Source: Leishmania martiniquensis (Eukaryota; Euglenozoa; Kinetoplastea; Trypanosomatida; Trypanosomatidae). From it: DNA of 64,000 nucleotides. Shown here in pieces: positions 20,745 to 29,877 of this stretch; position 1 is the first letter of the stretch, and each line of letters starts with the position of its first letter. The DNA is taken from contig NC_090160.1 of assembly GCF_017916325.1 (NCBI RefSeq), positions 757,001 through 821,000 on the forward strand. The letters run 5' to 3'. The position numbers and the translations under genes are program-made. The notes under the pieces were generated by a model. The model was given only the letters and a program-made list of their open reading frames with translations. It ran no database searches and was not told the origin of the DNA.

Positions 20745-21164
20745 TCAAAAATTGTAGCCGTCGTCCACATCCTCTGCATCGCTGCCAGGGTTGACGGTGA
20801 GCGCCACAGCCGCAGCAGCGAAGCACGCTCCGCTGAGGAGCGTGAGAAAGAGCGCCGAGCCGCTGATTACAGACGTGTGATAGAGCACCAGCGCTAGCCC
20901 GGGGCCTGATATGAGCAGCATGCCGCCAATGAAGAGGCCCACTGTGCTGAAGACATCGAGCGGCTCGTCATCGTCATCGTCGAAGTCACCCCTGCCGGCG
21001 CCGCGGCCACACAAAAAGAAGGGAACAGGGGTGAAGCAGTAGAGCACAAGGCTCATCAAGGGCCACGCGTTCCGTCTCGTCACAACGGTGCAGCCCAAAA
21101 TCAAGAAGAGGAATCCCATCACCAGGCAGAACGCCGAGACAATGAGCTGACGAAGGCCAGACAT
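20745..21164 (-). CDS. VPS55: VPS55/LEPROT family endosomal membrane protein
   Basis: 139 residues with four hydrophobic helices, at about 8-28, 33-52, 72-95 and 98-122, the family's usual size and topology. Family features visible are the first-helix pattern ending FLILGCTVV, the WPL...FTPVPFFL segment in helix 2 (compare animal ISPIPHF), and the FSTVGLFIGGMLLISGPGLALVLYHT block, which parallels yeast Vps55 LTGMLVTSGIALPVVFYH. The loop between helices 2 and 3 carries an unusual run of five aspartates. In yeast VPS55 pairs with VPS68 to control transport from late endosome to vacuole; the same role in endosome/lysosome traffic is likely here. Confidence 0.85.
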   Translation of the reverse strand: MSGLRQLIVSAFCLVMGFLFLILGCTVVTRRNAWPLMSLVLYCFTPVPFFLCGRGAGRGDFDDDDDEPLDVFSTVGLFIGGMLLISGPGLALVLYHTSVISGSALFLTLLSGACFAAAAVALTVNPGSDAEDVDDGYNF

Positions 21165-21457
21165 GGTCGCGAGATGAGCGGCTGGGGAGGCGGGTACTCT
21201 GTGGCAGAGGCCGATATCAACCTCCGTCGCTCGCAGCGAAGGCTGACGCAGAGGCGTGCAAAGACTAGAGCTGGTGAATGTACCGTCGCGTGGGAAGAGC
21301 AGTTGGCTTTGCGGCCGCTGTGGCGGCCTGCGTGCGAGTAGATCGGCGCCGTCAAGGCGATTCAGCAGAGGAATGAAAAGGCGACGCGGATGAGAGAGGT
21401 GGTAAAGGGGGGCGGATGCTAAAGTACTTATACGCTCGCCTTTGCATAGGTGTATAC

Positions 21458-21489
<32 letters not shown>

Positions 21490-21965
21490 TTTGGGAAGGT
21501 CCAGCGTTACTGCTGCGGTAGCGATATATTGCGTGCGATGCGGAGAGAGACGACGAAGCTACGGAAGTGGAGAGCTGACAAGTGCGTGCGCTAAGGTGGG
21601 AAAGGCTGGGCGGTAAGCTGACGCTCGATGTCACATCATTCCACGCCTGTACTTTAAGGCATTAACGGTGAGCACTCTCAGCGCCGCCCTCCTCTTTCCT
21701 GGCGGCGCACGTGCACGCGCGCACACAAAGTCCCACCGCACTCGAGGACTCGACACTTTGCCTTCGTTGTGATGGAGAGGGCGCAGGCTGACGACATGCG
21801 CCCCTCACACATCCACACCGTCACCTCTTCCCCTTTCACAACGTGTGTATCTTTCGGTTTGTACCTCTTAGAGAGCGAGCGAGAGCGAGAGTGAGAAGCG
21901 CGTGTAGCCGAAGGCGCGCAGCTTTGCAGTACAGAGCGAGACACGCCTCTGCATCACCACTCACT
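21165..21965. other. Gap between the PAC3-like gene and VPS55
   Basis: About 0.8 kb without a credible gene. It contains the TA/TG palindromic repeat at 21450-21489. The rest is mixed UTR-type sequence. Confidence 0.55.
21450..21489. repeat. Composite (TA)n/(TG)n microsatellite with a 22-base palindrome
   Basis: Bases 21454-21475 form a perfect palindrome built on a TA run (ATACAT at one end, ATGTAT at the other), followed by TG repeats. It lies about 475 bases past the stop of the PAC3-like gene, probably in its 3'UTR or the spacer, and could fold as a hairpin in RNA. Confidence 0.8.
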
Positions 21966-22511
21966 TTACTTCGACGTCGACTCCTCCTTTCTCGCCAGCT
22001 CGAGCAGGTTCGATGCCACGTAATCGAGGAAGAGCCTTCGCGCGCGGATGCTGCTCAGCTTCTTCGCTGTCTGCACAACGCTGAGCCCCATCAGCAGCGA
22101 TCGTGCTTCGCCGTAGCGACGCATGCGGTGCGCTATAGTGCTGGCGAGCAGGTTCGTCAGTGGATGGTCGCGAAGGCCGAGCAAGACGGCAAATTCGAGC
22201 GAGGGCGTATCACCATTGTACATGAAGGCGCCAGGACCCACAGCTGGCGCGTCGTAGCGGATAAGGACACCGGGAGCGCACGTCTGCTCTTCCGTTACGA
22301 AGATAAGCAAGTAATCGACGAAGCAGCGAATAGACACGTGCAGCACCGCACGGATGCTCCCATCAGCGCCGTCGTCTGCCACCTCCTCTGCCACCGCGGC
22401 TCCTGAAGAGGGTAGCGAGATGGGGTCGGGGAAGGAAAAGGTGATGGTGCGCTGGCGCATGGCCGGCTGAAGCTCCACCGCGGGGTAATCCGATGTAGTG
22501 ACGCAGGACAT
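21966..22511 (-). CDS. Small protein, candidate proteasome assembly chaperone 3 (PAC3/PSMG3-like)
   Basis: 181 residues from ATG 22511. A short disordered start precedes a compact alpha/beta sequence: SIRCFVDYLLIFVTEEQTCAPGVLIRYD, then FAVLLGLRDHPLTNLLASTIAHRM, then ARSLLMGLSVVQTAKKLSSIRARRLFLDYV. The order of a hydrophobic strand, LLG-x-(D/E)-P-L, a helix, then RxLL-strand-helix resembles human PSMG3 (ILVVVTQ..., LLGQDEPLIHVFAKNL, RAVLLAVAV). PAC3 helps build the 20S proteasome alpha ring. The match is by eye over a short, fast-evolving protein, so it is a candidate only. The 121-residue in-frame extension is translated leader and is excluded by a good splice acceptor at 22550. Confidence 0.55.
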   Translation of the reverse strand: MSCVTTSDYPAVELQPAMRQRTITFSFPDPISLPSSGAAVAEEVADDGADGSIRAVLHVSIRCFVDYLLIFVTEEQTCAPGVLIRYDAPAVGPGAFMYNGDTPSLEFAVLLGLRDHPLTNLLASTIAHRMRRYGEARSLLMGLSVVQTAKKLSSIRARRLFLDYVASNLLELARKEESTSK

Positions 22512-22549
22512 GGTGGCCTGCTGCGGAGCAATGAGACTTGTTCTCCTGC

Positions 22550-22633
22550 CTGCGGTTGCGCACAAGCCATAGAGCGCGACAGGAAGCGAGAGAGAGAGGG
22601 AGGGGCGAGGAGACGGTGAAGAGTGAAAAGAAG
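22550..22633 (-). promoter_or_regulatory. Predicted trans-splice acceptor of the PAC3-like gene
   Basis: In the sense direction a strong C/T tract (22583-22633) is followed by ACCGCAG, with the AG at 22550-22551, 38 bases before the ATG at 22511. Confidence 0.45.
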
Positions 22634-22769
22634 CTTGTGACGAGCAAATACGCTGCATGAGAGGTCTGCACGTGTGCTCGCCCAATCGCGCACGCACAAG
22701 ATGGGATGGGGTGGGGATGGGGGCGCAGCGGCCCCGGCCTGAGGGAGAGGCCGAGGAGAGACAGGAAAT

Positions 22770-22790
22770 GTGCACACACATATATATATG
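22770..22790. repeat. Composite (CA)n/(TA)n microsatellite
   Basis: CA repeats run directly into a TA run on the plus strand, giving UA then UG in a minus-strand transcript. It lies in the spacer between PPCS and the PAC3-like gene, with more CA repeats up to about 22822. Confidence 0.75.
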
Positions 22791-23100
22791 GCCGCCCCCT
22801 TTCACACGCACATACACACATATGCCAGCTGTGGGTATACGTGTGTTTCTGTCGGTCTGCGCGGCGATGCACACCGAGATGCGCGATGTCAGAGACCCCC
22901 CTCGCGCAACACCGCCTACCCATACTTCCGCAGAAGCGCGTGGGCGCTACAACGCGCCGCGAAAAAGAGACACGAGTTGTGAGGACCCAAGAGAGGGAGG
23001 GGGGAGGAGGCGAAGACACAACTTCCCGGCGACAACAGCGGGGCACACACGCACGGCACGTAGACATGCGGCGAGAGAGAGACCGCTCGATGAAACGCGG

Positions 23101-24150
23101 CTACGGCGATGAAAAGCGAGCCGATATCGCAGGTGCGTCACCGCCCCACGGCTGGCAGAGGGGAATCAGTGCGTCACACAGGGCGTCCTCAATGCTCTTC
23201 GTCTCCTCACGCCGCAAGAGCAGCGGCGCACTGTCGTCGCCGCTCTTCGTGTAGATCAAGACCCACTCCTTGTAGCTCTGCAGCATGTTCGCGACGACGG
23301 CGTCGCAACAGTACTTGCGGAGGTTGCTAATTGCCTTGCGCTTCATGGCCTCCTCAGACGTTTCCAGCTTGAACGTGACGACGAACGGCTGAGTTGCGCC
23401 TGGCGTCGCGCGGCGAAGCCATTCTTCCTGGAGCAGCAAAAGTACCTTTGGCACGTTCGATAGCTGCAGCGTCAGCCCGTCCCCTCCGCTGATCTTTTCC
23501 TTCGACATTTTCGCGAGCGGCACGAAGTAGTCCGACACGGCGGCCGCCGCGAAGAAGATGCATGGACGCTGCTGCAGCAGCGACGGCACAGCCGCACTGC
23601 ACAGCGCGCGCGAGACCGTCTCAAGGAGAAAGATATACTCAACGACCGTGTCGAAGGCAATGCAGTGGAGGAGACCTTTCGCGCGGCGGTATAGCCCCGC
23701 TGCGCGCTGCACCTCAGCCATCTGCACTGTCGTCGGCGTAGACTTCGCACCCGCTGCCGAGTCCGGGCCGAGGACGGCGTCGCTGGAAGTGGACGGCGGT
23801 GATAGAACGTCGAAGATCTGCTCGGTGCTCAGTGTTTCGAATGTGCGTCGAAAGGGCATAAGAGAGGTGCGGTGATGCAACAGTACACAGGCCCACCCAC
23901 GCTCCGCCAGCGCTTCGACAAGGAGCGCACCGCGCCCGCCACTGCTGAAGTTCGTGATGAAGCGGACAGCGTTCACCTCGAGAGGCACGGTCGTGCCGCC
24001 GCTCGTGATGTAAGCGATGCCGGGGCAGCCTGGGTGAGACCGCGCGACGCCCTCAAGGAATGCGAGGAGGGTGTCTTTGTGGGCCGACAGCCGTGCCTGG
24101 ACCTCGGCCGGCATATTCTCGGCGTAGAATGCATCCACGTCTTTCTGCAT
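23101..24150 (-). CDS. PPCS: Phosphopantothenoylcysteine synthetase (PPCS)
   Basis: 349 residues from ATG 24150. Family landmarks are YITSGGTTVPLE (residues 48-58) and RFITNFSSGGRG (63-74), the nucleotide-binding start of eukaryotic PPCS. They are followed by AAVSDYFVP (203-211), KEKI (217-220), FVVTFKLET (256-264) and the VVANML segment (285-290). The enzyme couples 4'-phosphopantothenate to cysteine with nucleotide hydrolysis, the second step of coenzyme A synthesis from pantothenate. It is a stand-alone eukaryotic-type enzyme, not fused to the decarboxylase as in bacterial CoaBC. A 70-residue insert around 105-160 is Ser/Asp-rich. The upstream in-frame ATG at 24357 would add Pro/His-rich translated leader and was not chosen. 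Confidence 0.92.
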   Translation of the reverse strand: MQKDVDAFYAENMPAEVQARLSAHKDTLLAFLEGVARSHPGCPGIAYITSGGTTVPLEVNAVRFITNFSSGGRGALLVEALAERGWACVLLHHRTSLMPFRRTFETLSTEQIFDVLSPPSTSSDAVLGPDSAAGAKSTPTTVQMAEVQRAAGLYRRAKGLLHCIAFDTVVEYIFLLETVSRALCSAAVPSLLQQRPCIFFAAAAVSDYFVPLAKMSKEKISGGDGLTLQLSNVPKVLLLLQEEWLRRATPGATQPFVVTFKLETSEEAMKRKAISNLRKYCCDAVVANMLQSYKEWVLIYTKSGDDSAPLLLRREETKSIEDALCDALIPLCQPWGGDAPAISARFSSP

Positions 24151-24609
24151 GTTGGTACACTCGTTGCTGCGTGGAGGTCGGAGGTGAGGACGACCCTTTC
24201 GGCTTCTCTGCGAGAGGGGGACAGACGTGCGCAGCGGGTGAGGCGACGATGTTGTGGGCGATGGGATGGGGGTGAAGAAAGGGGGGTTCGCAGAGACGTG
24301 CGTGCGTGGGTGAGCGCATGCGGGATACAAATGCGTCTCGCAGCCTGGCGGAGGCATCCGGCATATTCACTCCTGCCGGTGCTGCGTAACGCGCGGGGCC
24401 GGCAAGAGGCTCGAACCACGATATGGTTGGTGGTGATTAGCGGAGACGGCACCAAACTTTCTTTTCACTCTCGCATGCACGCAGGTGAGCTTATGAGGCT
24501 TCTTTGACCGCAGGAGCGCTGATGATGTGCAAGCAAAAAAAAGGGTGGGGTGGGCGGCAGTTGCACCGCCCACCTCACCTCACCCACCCTTGCCCATACA
24601 GGTCCGCGC
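24151..24609. other. Gap between the REX1-B-like gene and PPCS
   Basis: About 0.46 kb. It contains the PPCS splice-acceptor region (24167-24189), a short poly-A run near 24535 and a TTCGAGC tRNA-like B-box at 24406-24419 that lacks a matching stem. No gene is supported. Confidence 0.5.
24167..24189 (-). promoter_or_regulatory. Predicted trans-splice acceptor of PPCS
   Basis: In the sense direction a CCTCACCTCC-type tract is followed by CACGCAG, with the AG at 24167-24168, 16 bases before the ATG at 24150. A second tract and AG lie a little upstream (about 24205-24225). Confidence 0.35.
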
Positions 24610-25701
24610 TTACCCATCATCACTGATCTCGCCCTGCAGCTCTTCGCACAAGTCCTCGATGGCGGTACGAAGCGACATCTGCTGGCGGAGGATAGTCGCC
24701 ACGGCACTTGACCACTTCGCACACCGGCACGCGACGGCAGACGGCGCATAACGAGCGATGGTTGGAGCGCCGTCGCTGCGTGCGCCTTTGGCGGGCAATG
24801 CGACCAAATCTGTCCCTGCATACGTTTTCCTCCGCTCGCTGTCGGCGCCATCGCTGTCGTTCGCCGAGTGGTCGGAGGAGCCGTCGAGGTCGTCCGCGGC
24901 TCCGCGGCACGTTACAAAGTATAAATATGTGTGGTAGCGCTGGGGAATGAGTCGCGGAAGGGCGCAGCGCTCCACATCGTGCACGCGTAGTGTTGGCGCA
25001 ACAGGAGCCGGTGCAGGCACCGCCGCGGTAGGGGTAGATGGGTCCGGAGGGCCGTGCGCGATGGCCTTTGGTTGTCTCTCCACCCGCTCGTACAGCTCGT
25101 CGTCGTCGCTGCTGTCGGGCTTGAAGATGGACTTGATGCCTGCCGACTCGCCTGAGCGCTTCTGTGTGTCGGTCTCGGCATTTTGCTTGTCCGCTGCCCC
25201 TGACGCAGCGACGGCCGAGAGCGGACGCTCCGACTCGGCGCGCACGTTTGGTGTGCAGTGCTCGACCATGTGATTCGCTAAGCCCACCGCCACAGTGTAG
25301 TGCTCCCTTTCCAGGTCCTGCAAGCGAGTTATCCACATGGCCAGCGCCGTCGCCTTGGCGCAGCAAGAGGACGGCGGCGCCGAGGTCGTCTGCTGCTGGT
25401 TCACTGCCAGACCCGTTGGCGCGGCACTGGCTGATGGGGGCGAACAGCGGCCACTCCGCGGGTGCTCCGCCTCGACTGCCGCCTCCATTAGTGACTTTCG
25501 CAACGCCTGCAGCTGCGAGCTGATGCGTTGAAACTCGGGCAGGATAATACCCTGGATGCTGCGTTGCAGCTCTGTGACGGTGATGTCGTCGATGAGGGCG
25601 CGGTAGAAGAGCGACATCCATTGCTGGTACGTGGCGCTGCGCTCCCGCTGCAGCTTGAGGGCTTTAACTGCCTGTGCCCTGTTGCTTGCCGTCGCCGCCA
25701 T
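24610..25701 (-). CDS. Coiled-coil protein with a possible REX1-B (DNA repair) domain
   Basis: 363 residues from ATG 25701. Residues about 10-75 (KALKLQRERSATYQQWMSLF...LQRSIQGIILPEFQRISSQLQALR) and 122-145 (ITRLQDLEREHYTVAVGLANH) are helical and separated by a low-complexity insert. Their order (Arg-x-x-x-Tyr helix, LPEF-x-x-IS segment, then LQ-x-LE+E-x-x-TVA helix) resembles the REX1-B family (Required for EXcision 1-B), first linked to DNA repair in Chlamydomonas. The match is by eye and moderate. The C-terminal 200 residues are Asp/Ser-rich, with a short conserved-looking block CALPRLIPQRYHTYLYFV and a final helix. The ATG at 25776 is also open, but an AG at 25722 supports 25701. Confidence 0.72.
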   Translation of the reverse strand: MAATASNRAQAVKALKLQRERSATYQQWMSLFYRALIDDITVTELQRSIQGIILPEFQRISSQLQALRKSLMEAAVEAEHPRSGRCSPPSASAAPTGLAVNQQQTTSAPPSSCCAKATALAMWITRLQDLEREHYTVAVGLANHMVEHCTPNVRAESERPLSAVAASGAADKQNAETDTQKRSGESAGIKSIFKPDSSDDDELYERVERQPKAIAHGPPDPSTPTAAVPAPAPVAPTLRVHDVERCALPRLIPQRYHTYLYFVTCRGAADDLDGSSDHSANDSDGADSERRKTYAGTDLVALPAKGARSDGAPTIARYAPSAVACRCAKWSSAVATILRQQMSLRTAIEDLCEELQGEISDDG

Positions 25702-26454
25702 GGTTGGCCTCGGATAGCCGGCTAAATCGAGTACGAAAGTTGCAGACAGAGCGCACGGCGTCTCTGTGGCTGCCACACGCCTCTTCTCAATGTAAGCGCT
25801 AGTGGACGTGATGGCCGCCCTTCTACTGTACCGCTCGAGGGGAAATCTCCAGGAAAGGGAAAGAAAAGGGTGCGGGGAGTCGGTGGAAACGTGAGAGGCG
25901 CGCGCAGATGGCGCACGTCGCCGCGCTCATGAGTGCGCACGTACGCACACGCTTGCGCAAACATCTGACGCCCGCCATGCGCGTGTGTGTGTGTGTGGGG
26001 GAGTACACTTCAGATCTCAGAAGCTGTCAAAGCTACAACGGCCGTAGCAGGAAGCCAGCGCACACCGAATGCCGCCGAGAGCGATTGGTGATGGGGGAGG
26101 GGGTGCCGCGTAGTTGACTCCTATGCCTTCCGATGGGCTGGGTACAGCGTTGATCGCTGAGACTTCGAGTGAAGCTCCACACATACACACAGACACAGAT
26201 AGGCAGACGTACTGTACATGACTGCTTATACATCAGGGAGAGCCGTCACACAGACACAGACACACCAGGCAGCCCAGCCGACCTACAGCCAAAGAGCGAT
26301 ATCCACACACGCACACATGTGCCTAGCGGAGCGCCTTAGCACCTCGAGAAGGGGGGTGACGGAAATCAGAGAGAGAGGCAAGACAGATTGAACCAGCAGT
26401 GCCATCGCTGGCGTCCTCGGCTCGCTTCTGCCCTCCTTCTGCAAGCGAGCCCCC
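25702..26454. other. Gap between TTC29 and the REX1-B-like gene
   Basis: About 0.75 kb with TG and CA runs (25982-25999, 26180-26320) and a GA-rich run near 25847-25869. No gene is supported. Confidence 0.55.
25722..25751 (-). promoter_or_regulatory. Predicted trans-splice acceptor of the REX1-B-like gene
   Basis: In the sense direction CTCTGTCTGCAACTTTC... leads to ATTTAG, with the AG at 25722-25723, 20 bases before the ATG at 25701. This would exclude the in-frame ATG at 25776. Confidence 0.35.
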
Positions 26455-27825
26455 TCACAGCGTGCCGCCGCTCATCCACGCCAGCTGCGCACGAATGTCG
26501 GTGCAGACGAGGCGCAGGTAGCCCTCTCCGCCATAGGCGTGGGTGAGGTGGTAGTCGCCGCGCGCGAAGCCCATGGCAATGCGGACCGTGTCGATGAGCT
26601 CCTGATCTCCAGCCTCCATCGCCGCGGCGAAGCTTTCTTCGAAGCACTGCAGCGCCTGGTACTCCTGTTCACGGAGACGGTACGCCTCGCCTAGCTGCAT
26701 GGTGGCGATGCACAGCTGACGTGGCGCCCCAAGTTCTTTCGCCAGCTGCAGCGCCTCTTGCAGAGTAGTCGATGCCTCCAGCTTGAGCCCCAGCCGCTCT
26801 TCCAGGTCGGCCACGCGCAGCGTCGCGTGGCACTCCTGTGGCTTCAGATCGTTCTCATGCGCCACGGTGCGGTAGCTGCGCTGGTACTTGAGGGCTAGCG
26901 GCAGGTCCCCACGCGCCTCACTCACATCACCGAGCGCCGAGTAGGCAGTGCCCTCGCCAAGGCCGTTCTTGCTGCGCTCCGCGGCCTCGGCAGCCTTCGC
27001 GTAGTGCCACGCCGCCTTGGTGGGGTTGCTGAGCTTCACGGCGTCGCCGAGGGCTTGGTGAATCCGCAAGAGGGAGTAGTTCGCTACCTGAAGTACCCTT
27101 TCATCACCGAGGGCGACGGCGAGGCGGTGCATGGATTCGTAGAGCCCAGCTGCCTCCTCCAAGTGCCCGTGCCGCTCTTGAAACGCGGCGTACGCTTCAC
27201 GGGCGCTCTGCTCTAGGGTGCGATCAAGCGACTCCTTCATGTACTGCAGCGCTGTTTCATGGTACCACGCAGCCTCGGCGTAGTCGCCTTCGCCATCGAA
27301 GTAGTCGGCAAGTTTCTGGCAGTGGACAAGCACCTGCTCGAACTCGCTCTGACGGCGAAGGACTTCCACGGCGGACAGCTGCTGCTGCACCCACGCCAGG
27401 CGGTCGTCCGGGACGCTGAAGAACTTTCGCGACAGCGCGTCAACGCAGACAGGGCTGCGGTGCGCTAGCTCGAAGAGGTGCATGTACGTCTGCACGCACC
27501 CCTCTGCCAGGGCCTCGCAGCAAAGGCGGAAAGGTGCCGAGTCCCGCTCGGGGCCCACAACCACGATTGGGGCATGGGCGTCATCGACGACTTTCGTCTT
27601 TGCGGCGCTGCGCTTTTCACTGTGGGCGGCCGCACCGGTGATGCCGTCCTGCGAGGCGCTTGCGGGGCATCGGCGTCCCGCCGTGCCAGGCAACGTGGCC
27701 TTGGCGGAGGAGTCCATAGGCTGCGGAGGACTTCGCCTTTCGTAGCGACCACCGCTGCCCGGCTTGTCAGGGCGTCTGGCCACCACCGCAGGCCTCTGCG
27801 GCACCGAAGATGATGCCGATGGCAT
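26455..27825 (-). CDS. TTC29: Axonemal tetratricopeptide repeat protein TTC29
   Basis: 456 residues. After an 80-residue Ser/Pro/Arg-rich start comes a TTC29-type region (LCCEALAEGCVQTYMHLFELAHRSPVC). The rest is a string of helix pairs with TPR spacing at about 165-440, for example YAEAAWYHETALQYMKES, HLEEAAGLYESMHRLAVALGD, KAAWHYAKAAEAAERSKNGLGEGTAYSALGDVSEARGDLPLALKYQ, EASTTLQEALQLAKELG and EYQALQCFEESFAAAMEAGD. TTC29 is a conserved flagellar protein linked to axonemal dynein and intraflagellar transport and to sperm motility in humans, and it has been studied in Trypanosoma brucei. The sense strand has a C/T tract right up to the ATG with no AG between, so the splice site must lie further upstream. 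Confidence 0.82.
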   Translation of the reverse strand: MPSASSSVPQRPAVVARRPDKPGSGGRYERRSPPQPMDSSAKATLPGTAGRRCPASASQDGITGAAAHSEKRSAAKTKVVDDAHAPIVVVGPERDSAPFRLCCEALAEGCVQTYMHLFELAHRSPVCVDALSRKFFSVPDDRLAWVQQQLSAVEVLRRQSEFEQVLVHCQKLADYFDGEGDYAEAAWYHETALQYMKESLDRTLEQSAREAYAAFQERHGHLEEAAGLYESMHRLAVALGDERVLQVANYSLLRIHQALGDAVKLSNPTKAAWHYAKAAEAAERSKNGLGEGTAYSALGDVSEARGDLPLALKYQRSYRTVAHENDLKPQECHATLRVADLEERLGLKLEASTTLQEALQLAKELGAPRQLCIATMQLGEAYRLREQEYQALQCFEESFAAAMEAGDQELIDTVRIAMGFARGDYHLTHAYGGEGYLRLVCTDIRAQLAWMSGGTL

Positions 27826-28608
27826 TCAGGATGGCGATGGGGAAAGAGGAGGGGGGGCAGAGACCGCTGCCCTCCGCGGCCCACTCAGCACGCGATGGCG
27901 CGTTTTCCCTCAGCGAATCGACGCGCGTGAAGTTATGTACGTCCCGGGGGGGAAGGGGAGCCGAAGTGCCCCTCTCTACTCCTTCTTAGCAACCTGTGGA
28001 AAGGCAGGCGGATGTGCCGGCGAGTTGAGGTGAGGAGGCAGTGGCGTGGAGGTGAGGGATGGCCAGCGAGAGAGGGGGAGATGGAAAGAGAGAGAGACAG
28101 AGAGGAGTGCGAGCTATTCCTCGGCTGAGTCGAAGAGGTGTAATCAGAAATGCGGGGAGGAGGCAGGGATGGGCAAAGGGCAGAGCTCCACGCGCATCTT
28201 CTTTGCTTCGACTGGGCACGACACGGTGTGAAAGGCGCGCGCGGCTAGCAAGTCGCGAAGGTCGTCGCTCCGCCCCCCTCCTCCTCCCCTTCCTCTCTTC
28301 CTGCCCCAAACGGGTGACACAGGCACGAGTACATTGCTGCGTTCGCCGTTATGTGTCCTGTGCATGGTGCAGTTTCGCGTGCCTCGGCCTCTGCGGGATG
28401 AACAGATTGGCGGAGGCGTCTGCACCGCAGCACGCACTCAGGCACGCAAAGTGACCGCGGGCTTACCAGCGGGCTATAGGCACAGATGCAGGTGTGTGAG
28501 GGGGGCCCGCACTCGCAGCAGCAGAAGCAGCAGTCATCTCCAACGGGGTCGGTGCGTGCGTATGCGCAGGTCGACGGCGGCCGCAAACGCGGTAGAGCAC
28601 TGCTGGCT
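27826..28608. other. Gap between the RRM gene and TTC29
   Basis: About 0.78 kb with no gene. It has GA-rich tracts at 27841-27858 and 28067-28105, which are candidate pyrimidine tracts for TTC29 splicing, and otherwise mixed sequence. Confidence 0.5.
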
Positions 28609-29271
28609 CTACTCCGCAGAGGGGTAACCCGCTGTTCGCCGTGCGGATGCTGTGCGCAGACGCTTGCGCAGCCGCCCCAGCTGAACCTGCCCGTCGGGCG
28701 TCACCGTGTTCGGTAGGCCCAGTTCCCGCCCGGCACGCACAGAGAAGCCTTCATCGCCGTAGCCGACCACGATGCCGGTCCTGCCCCGCCAGTGAGCGGC
28801 CGGGGGGTCAGTAGGCAACTCGGGGAGTCGGCCGGCGCGGCTCCAGCGCTGCGATGTCAAGACGTAGGCGTGCACCTTCAAGTAGATGCACTCGTACGGC
28901 TGCTCCTCAACGCGCCGCTTCACCTCGCAGAGAACAGGCGGCAAAATAGAGTCGACCACACCATCGCCGCCGCTGCATCCCTGCACGGCTGAGCCGCCGG
29001 TTGTGGCCTTCAGTTCGGCGCTGCTGAAGGTGCTTGCTGCCGCCGAGGAGGGTGGAAGGTTGTACTCTACAAAGCAGTGCCCTCTACTTGCGCCGTTCGT
29101 AGGGTTCGTGTAGAGCCGCGTGGTCACCGGCTCCGCATCCGGGTACACGTCCGTGAGGTAGCGGTGCACCGCCAGCTCACTCGTATACCAGGGAAAACCT
29201 GATATAATGAGCGCGTTAGGCGCCAGGCCAGCCACACTGGGGTGCGTTGGCTCGAGCAGTCGAGCGGCCAT
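28609..29271 (-). CDS. RRM-domain RNA-binding protein, CPSF6-like RRM
   Basis: 220 residues with one N-terminal RNA-recognition motif. RNP2 is LIISGF (21-26) and RNP1 is SRGHCFVEY (62-70). The segment between (PWYTSELAVHRYLTDVYPDAEPVTTRLYTNPTNGAS) resembles the RRM of cleavage factor Im subunit CPSF6/7, where NLTWWTT and ENRANGQSKG occupy the same places. A low-complexity insert follows, then LCEVKRRVEEQPYECIYLKVHAYVLTSQRW and a basic C-terminus RLRKRLRTASARRT. CPSF6/7 act in 3'-end processing; whether this protein does is unproven. It is short and lacks the RS-like tail of CPSF6. Confidence 0.8.
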   Translation of the reverse strand: MAARLLEPTHPSVAGLAPNALIISGFPWYTSELAVHRYLTDVYPDAEPVTTRLYTNPTNGASRGHCFVEYNLPPSSAAASTFSSAELKATTGGSAVQGCSGGDGVVDSILPPVLCEVKRRVEEQPYECIYLKVHAYVLTSQRWSRAGRLPELPTDPPAAHWRGRTGIVVGYGDEGFSVRAGRELGLPNTVTPDGQVQLGRLRKRLRTASARRTAGYPSAE

Positions 29272-29877
29272 GGCAACACCTAAAGGGCTTCGAGTGTGTG
29301 TGTGTGCGTGTGTGCTGGGAGAACGTGCTCAGAGTAGGCGAGAGTGCGACAGTGGATGTGAAGGATGAGAGGAGAGCTGCAGTGTCGGGCAGTAGACGAG
29401 AGACAGACAGACAGGGTGAATGAAGAAAGCGCAGAGTAAGTTGAGGCACTCAATGCCCCGTTTTAAGGCGCCATGTATGTATGTGCGTGTGAGTGTGGGG
29501 TGGGGGGAAGGGAAGGGAGGAAGAGGCTGCTCGGCATCCAAACCGCTCGTTCGCGGGGCGCGAGCGTGCCCTTCTCAGGCGAGTGAATCCTTACGGTGCG
29601 GGCCGTCGGCAGTGATCTTTTCCTCTGGGGTTCACTGTGTCCCCGCAAAGTTGACGCCGCTTCCCGGAAGGTGTGAAGCGCATGTGCATGCCTCTGCCCT
29701 TGTGATTATTTCTCGCGCTCGCTCTCTGTCTCCGTCTCGCCTGTGTGCCTCTCTCGGTGCTCGTGTGCCACCGCACATTTGCCGCCAGAGAGCACGCACA
29801 GGGCACTAAAAGGCGCGCACATGCACACACATACACAGGTAAAAAAAAGCCCGTCGCAGAGTGTGCTGCTCCACCGC
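29272..29877. other. Gap between the 659-residue orphan gene and the RRM gene
   Basis: About 0.6 kb with TG runs near 29291-29320, a GA-rich tract near 29365-29376 and CA repeats at 29820-29840. No gene is supported. Confidence 0.5.

Larger units (their letters stand above)
22512..23100. other. Gap between PPCS and the PAC3-like gene
   Basis: About 0.6 kb without a gene. It carries a CA/TA repeat at 22770-22790, GA-rich runs at 22583-22633 and 22988-23012 that read as pyrimidine tracts in the sense RNA, and scattered CA repeats. Confidence 0.55.

Noticed and set aside
24406..24419. TTCGAGC-like tRNA B-box on the minus strand
   Set aside because: The 5 bases before and after the loop do not pair (CGTGG versus CTCTT), and no acceptor, D-arm or A-box is present.
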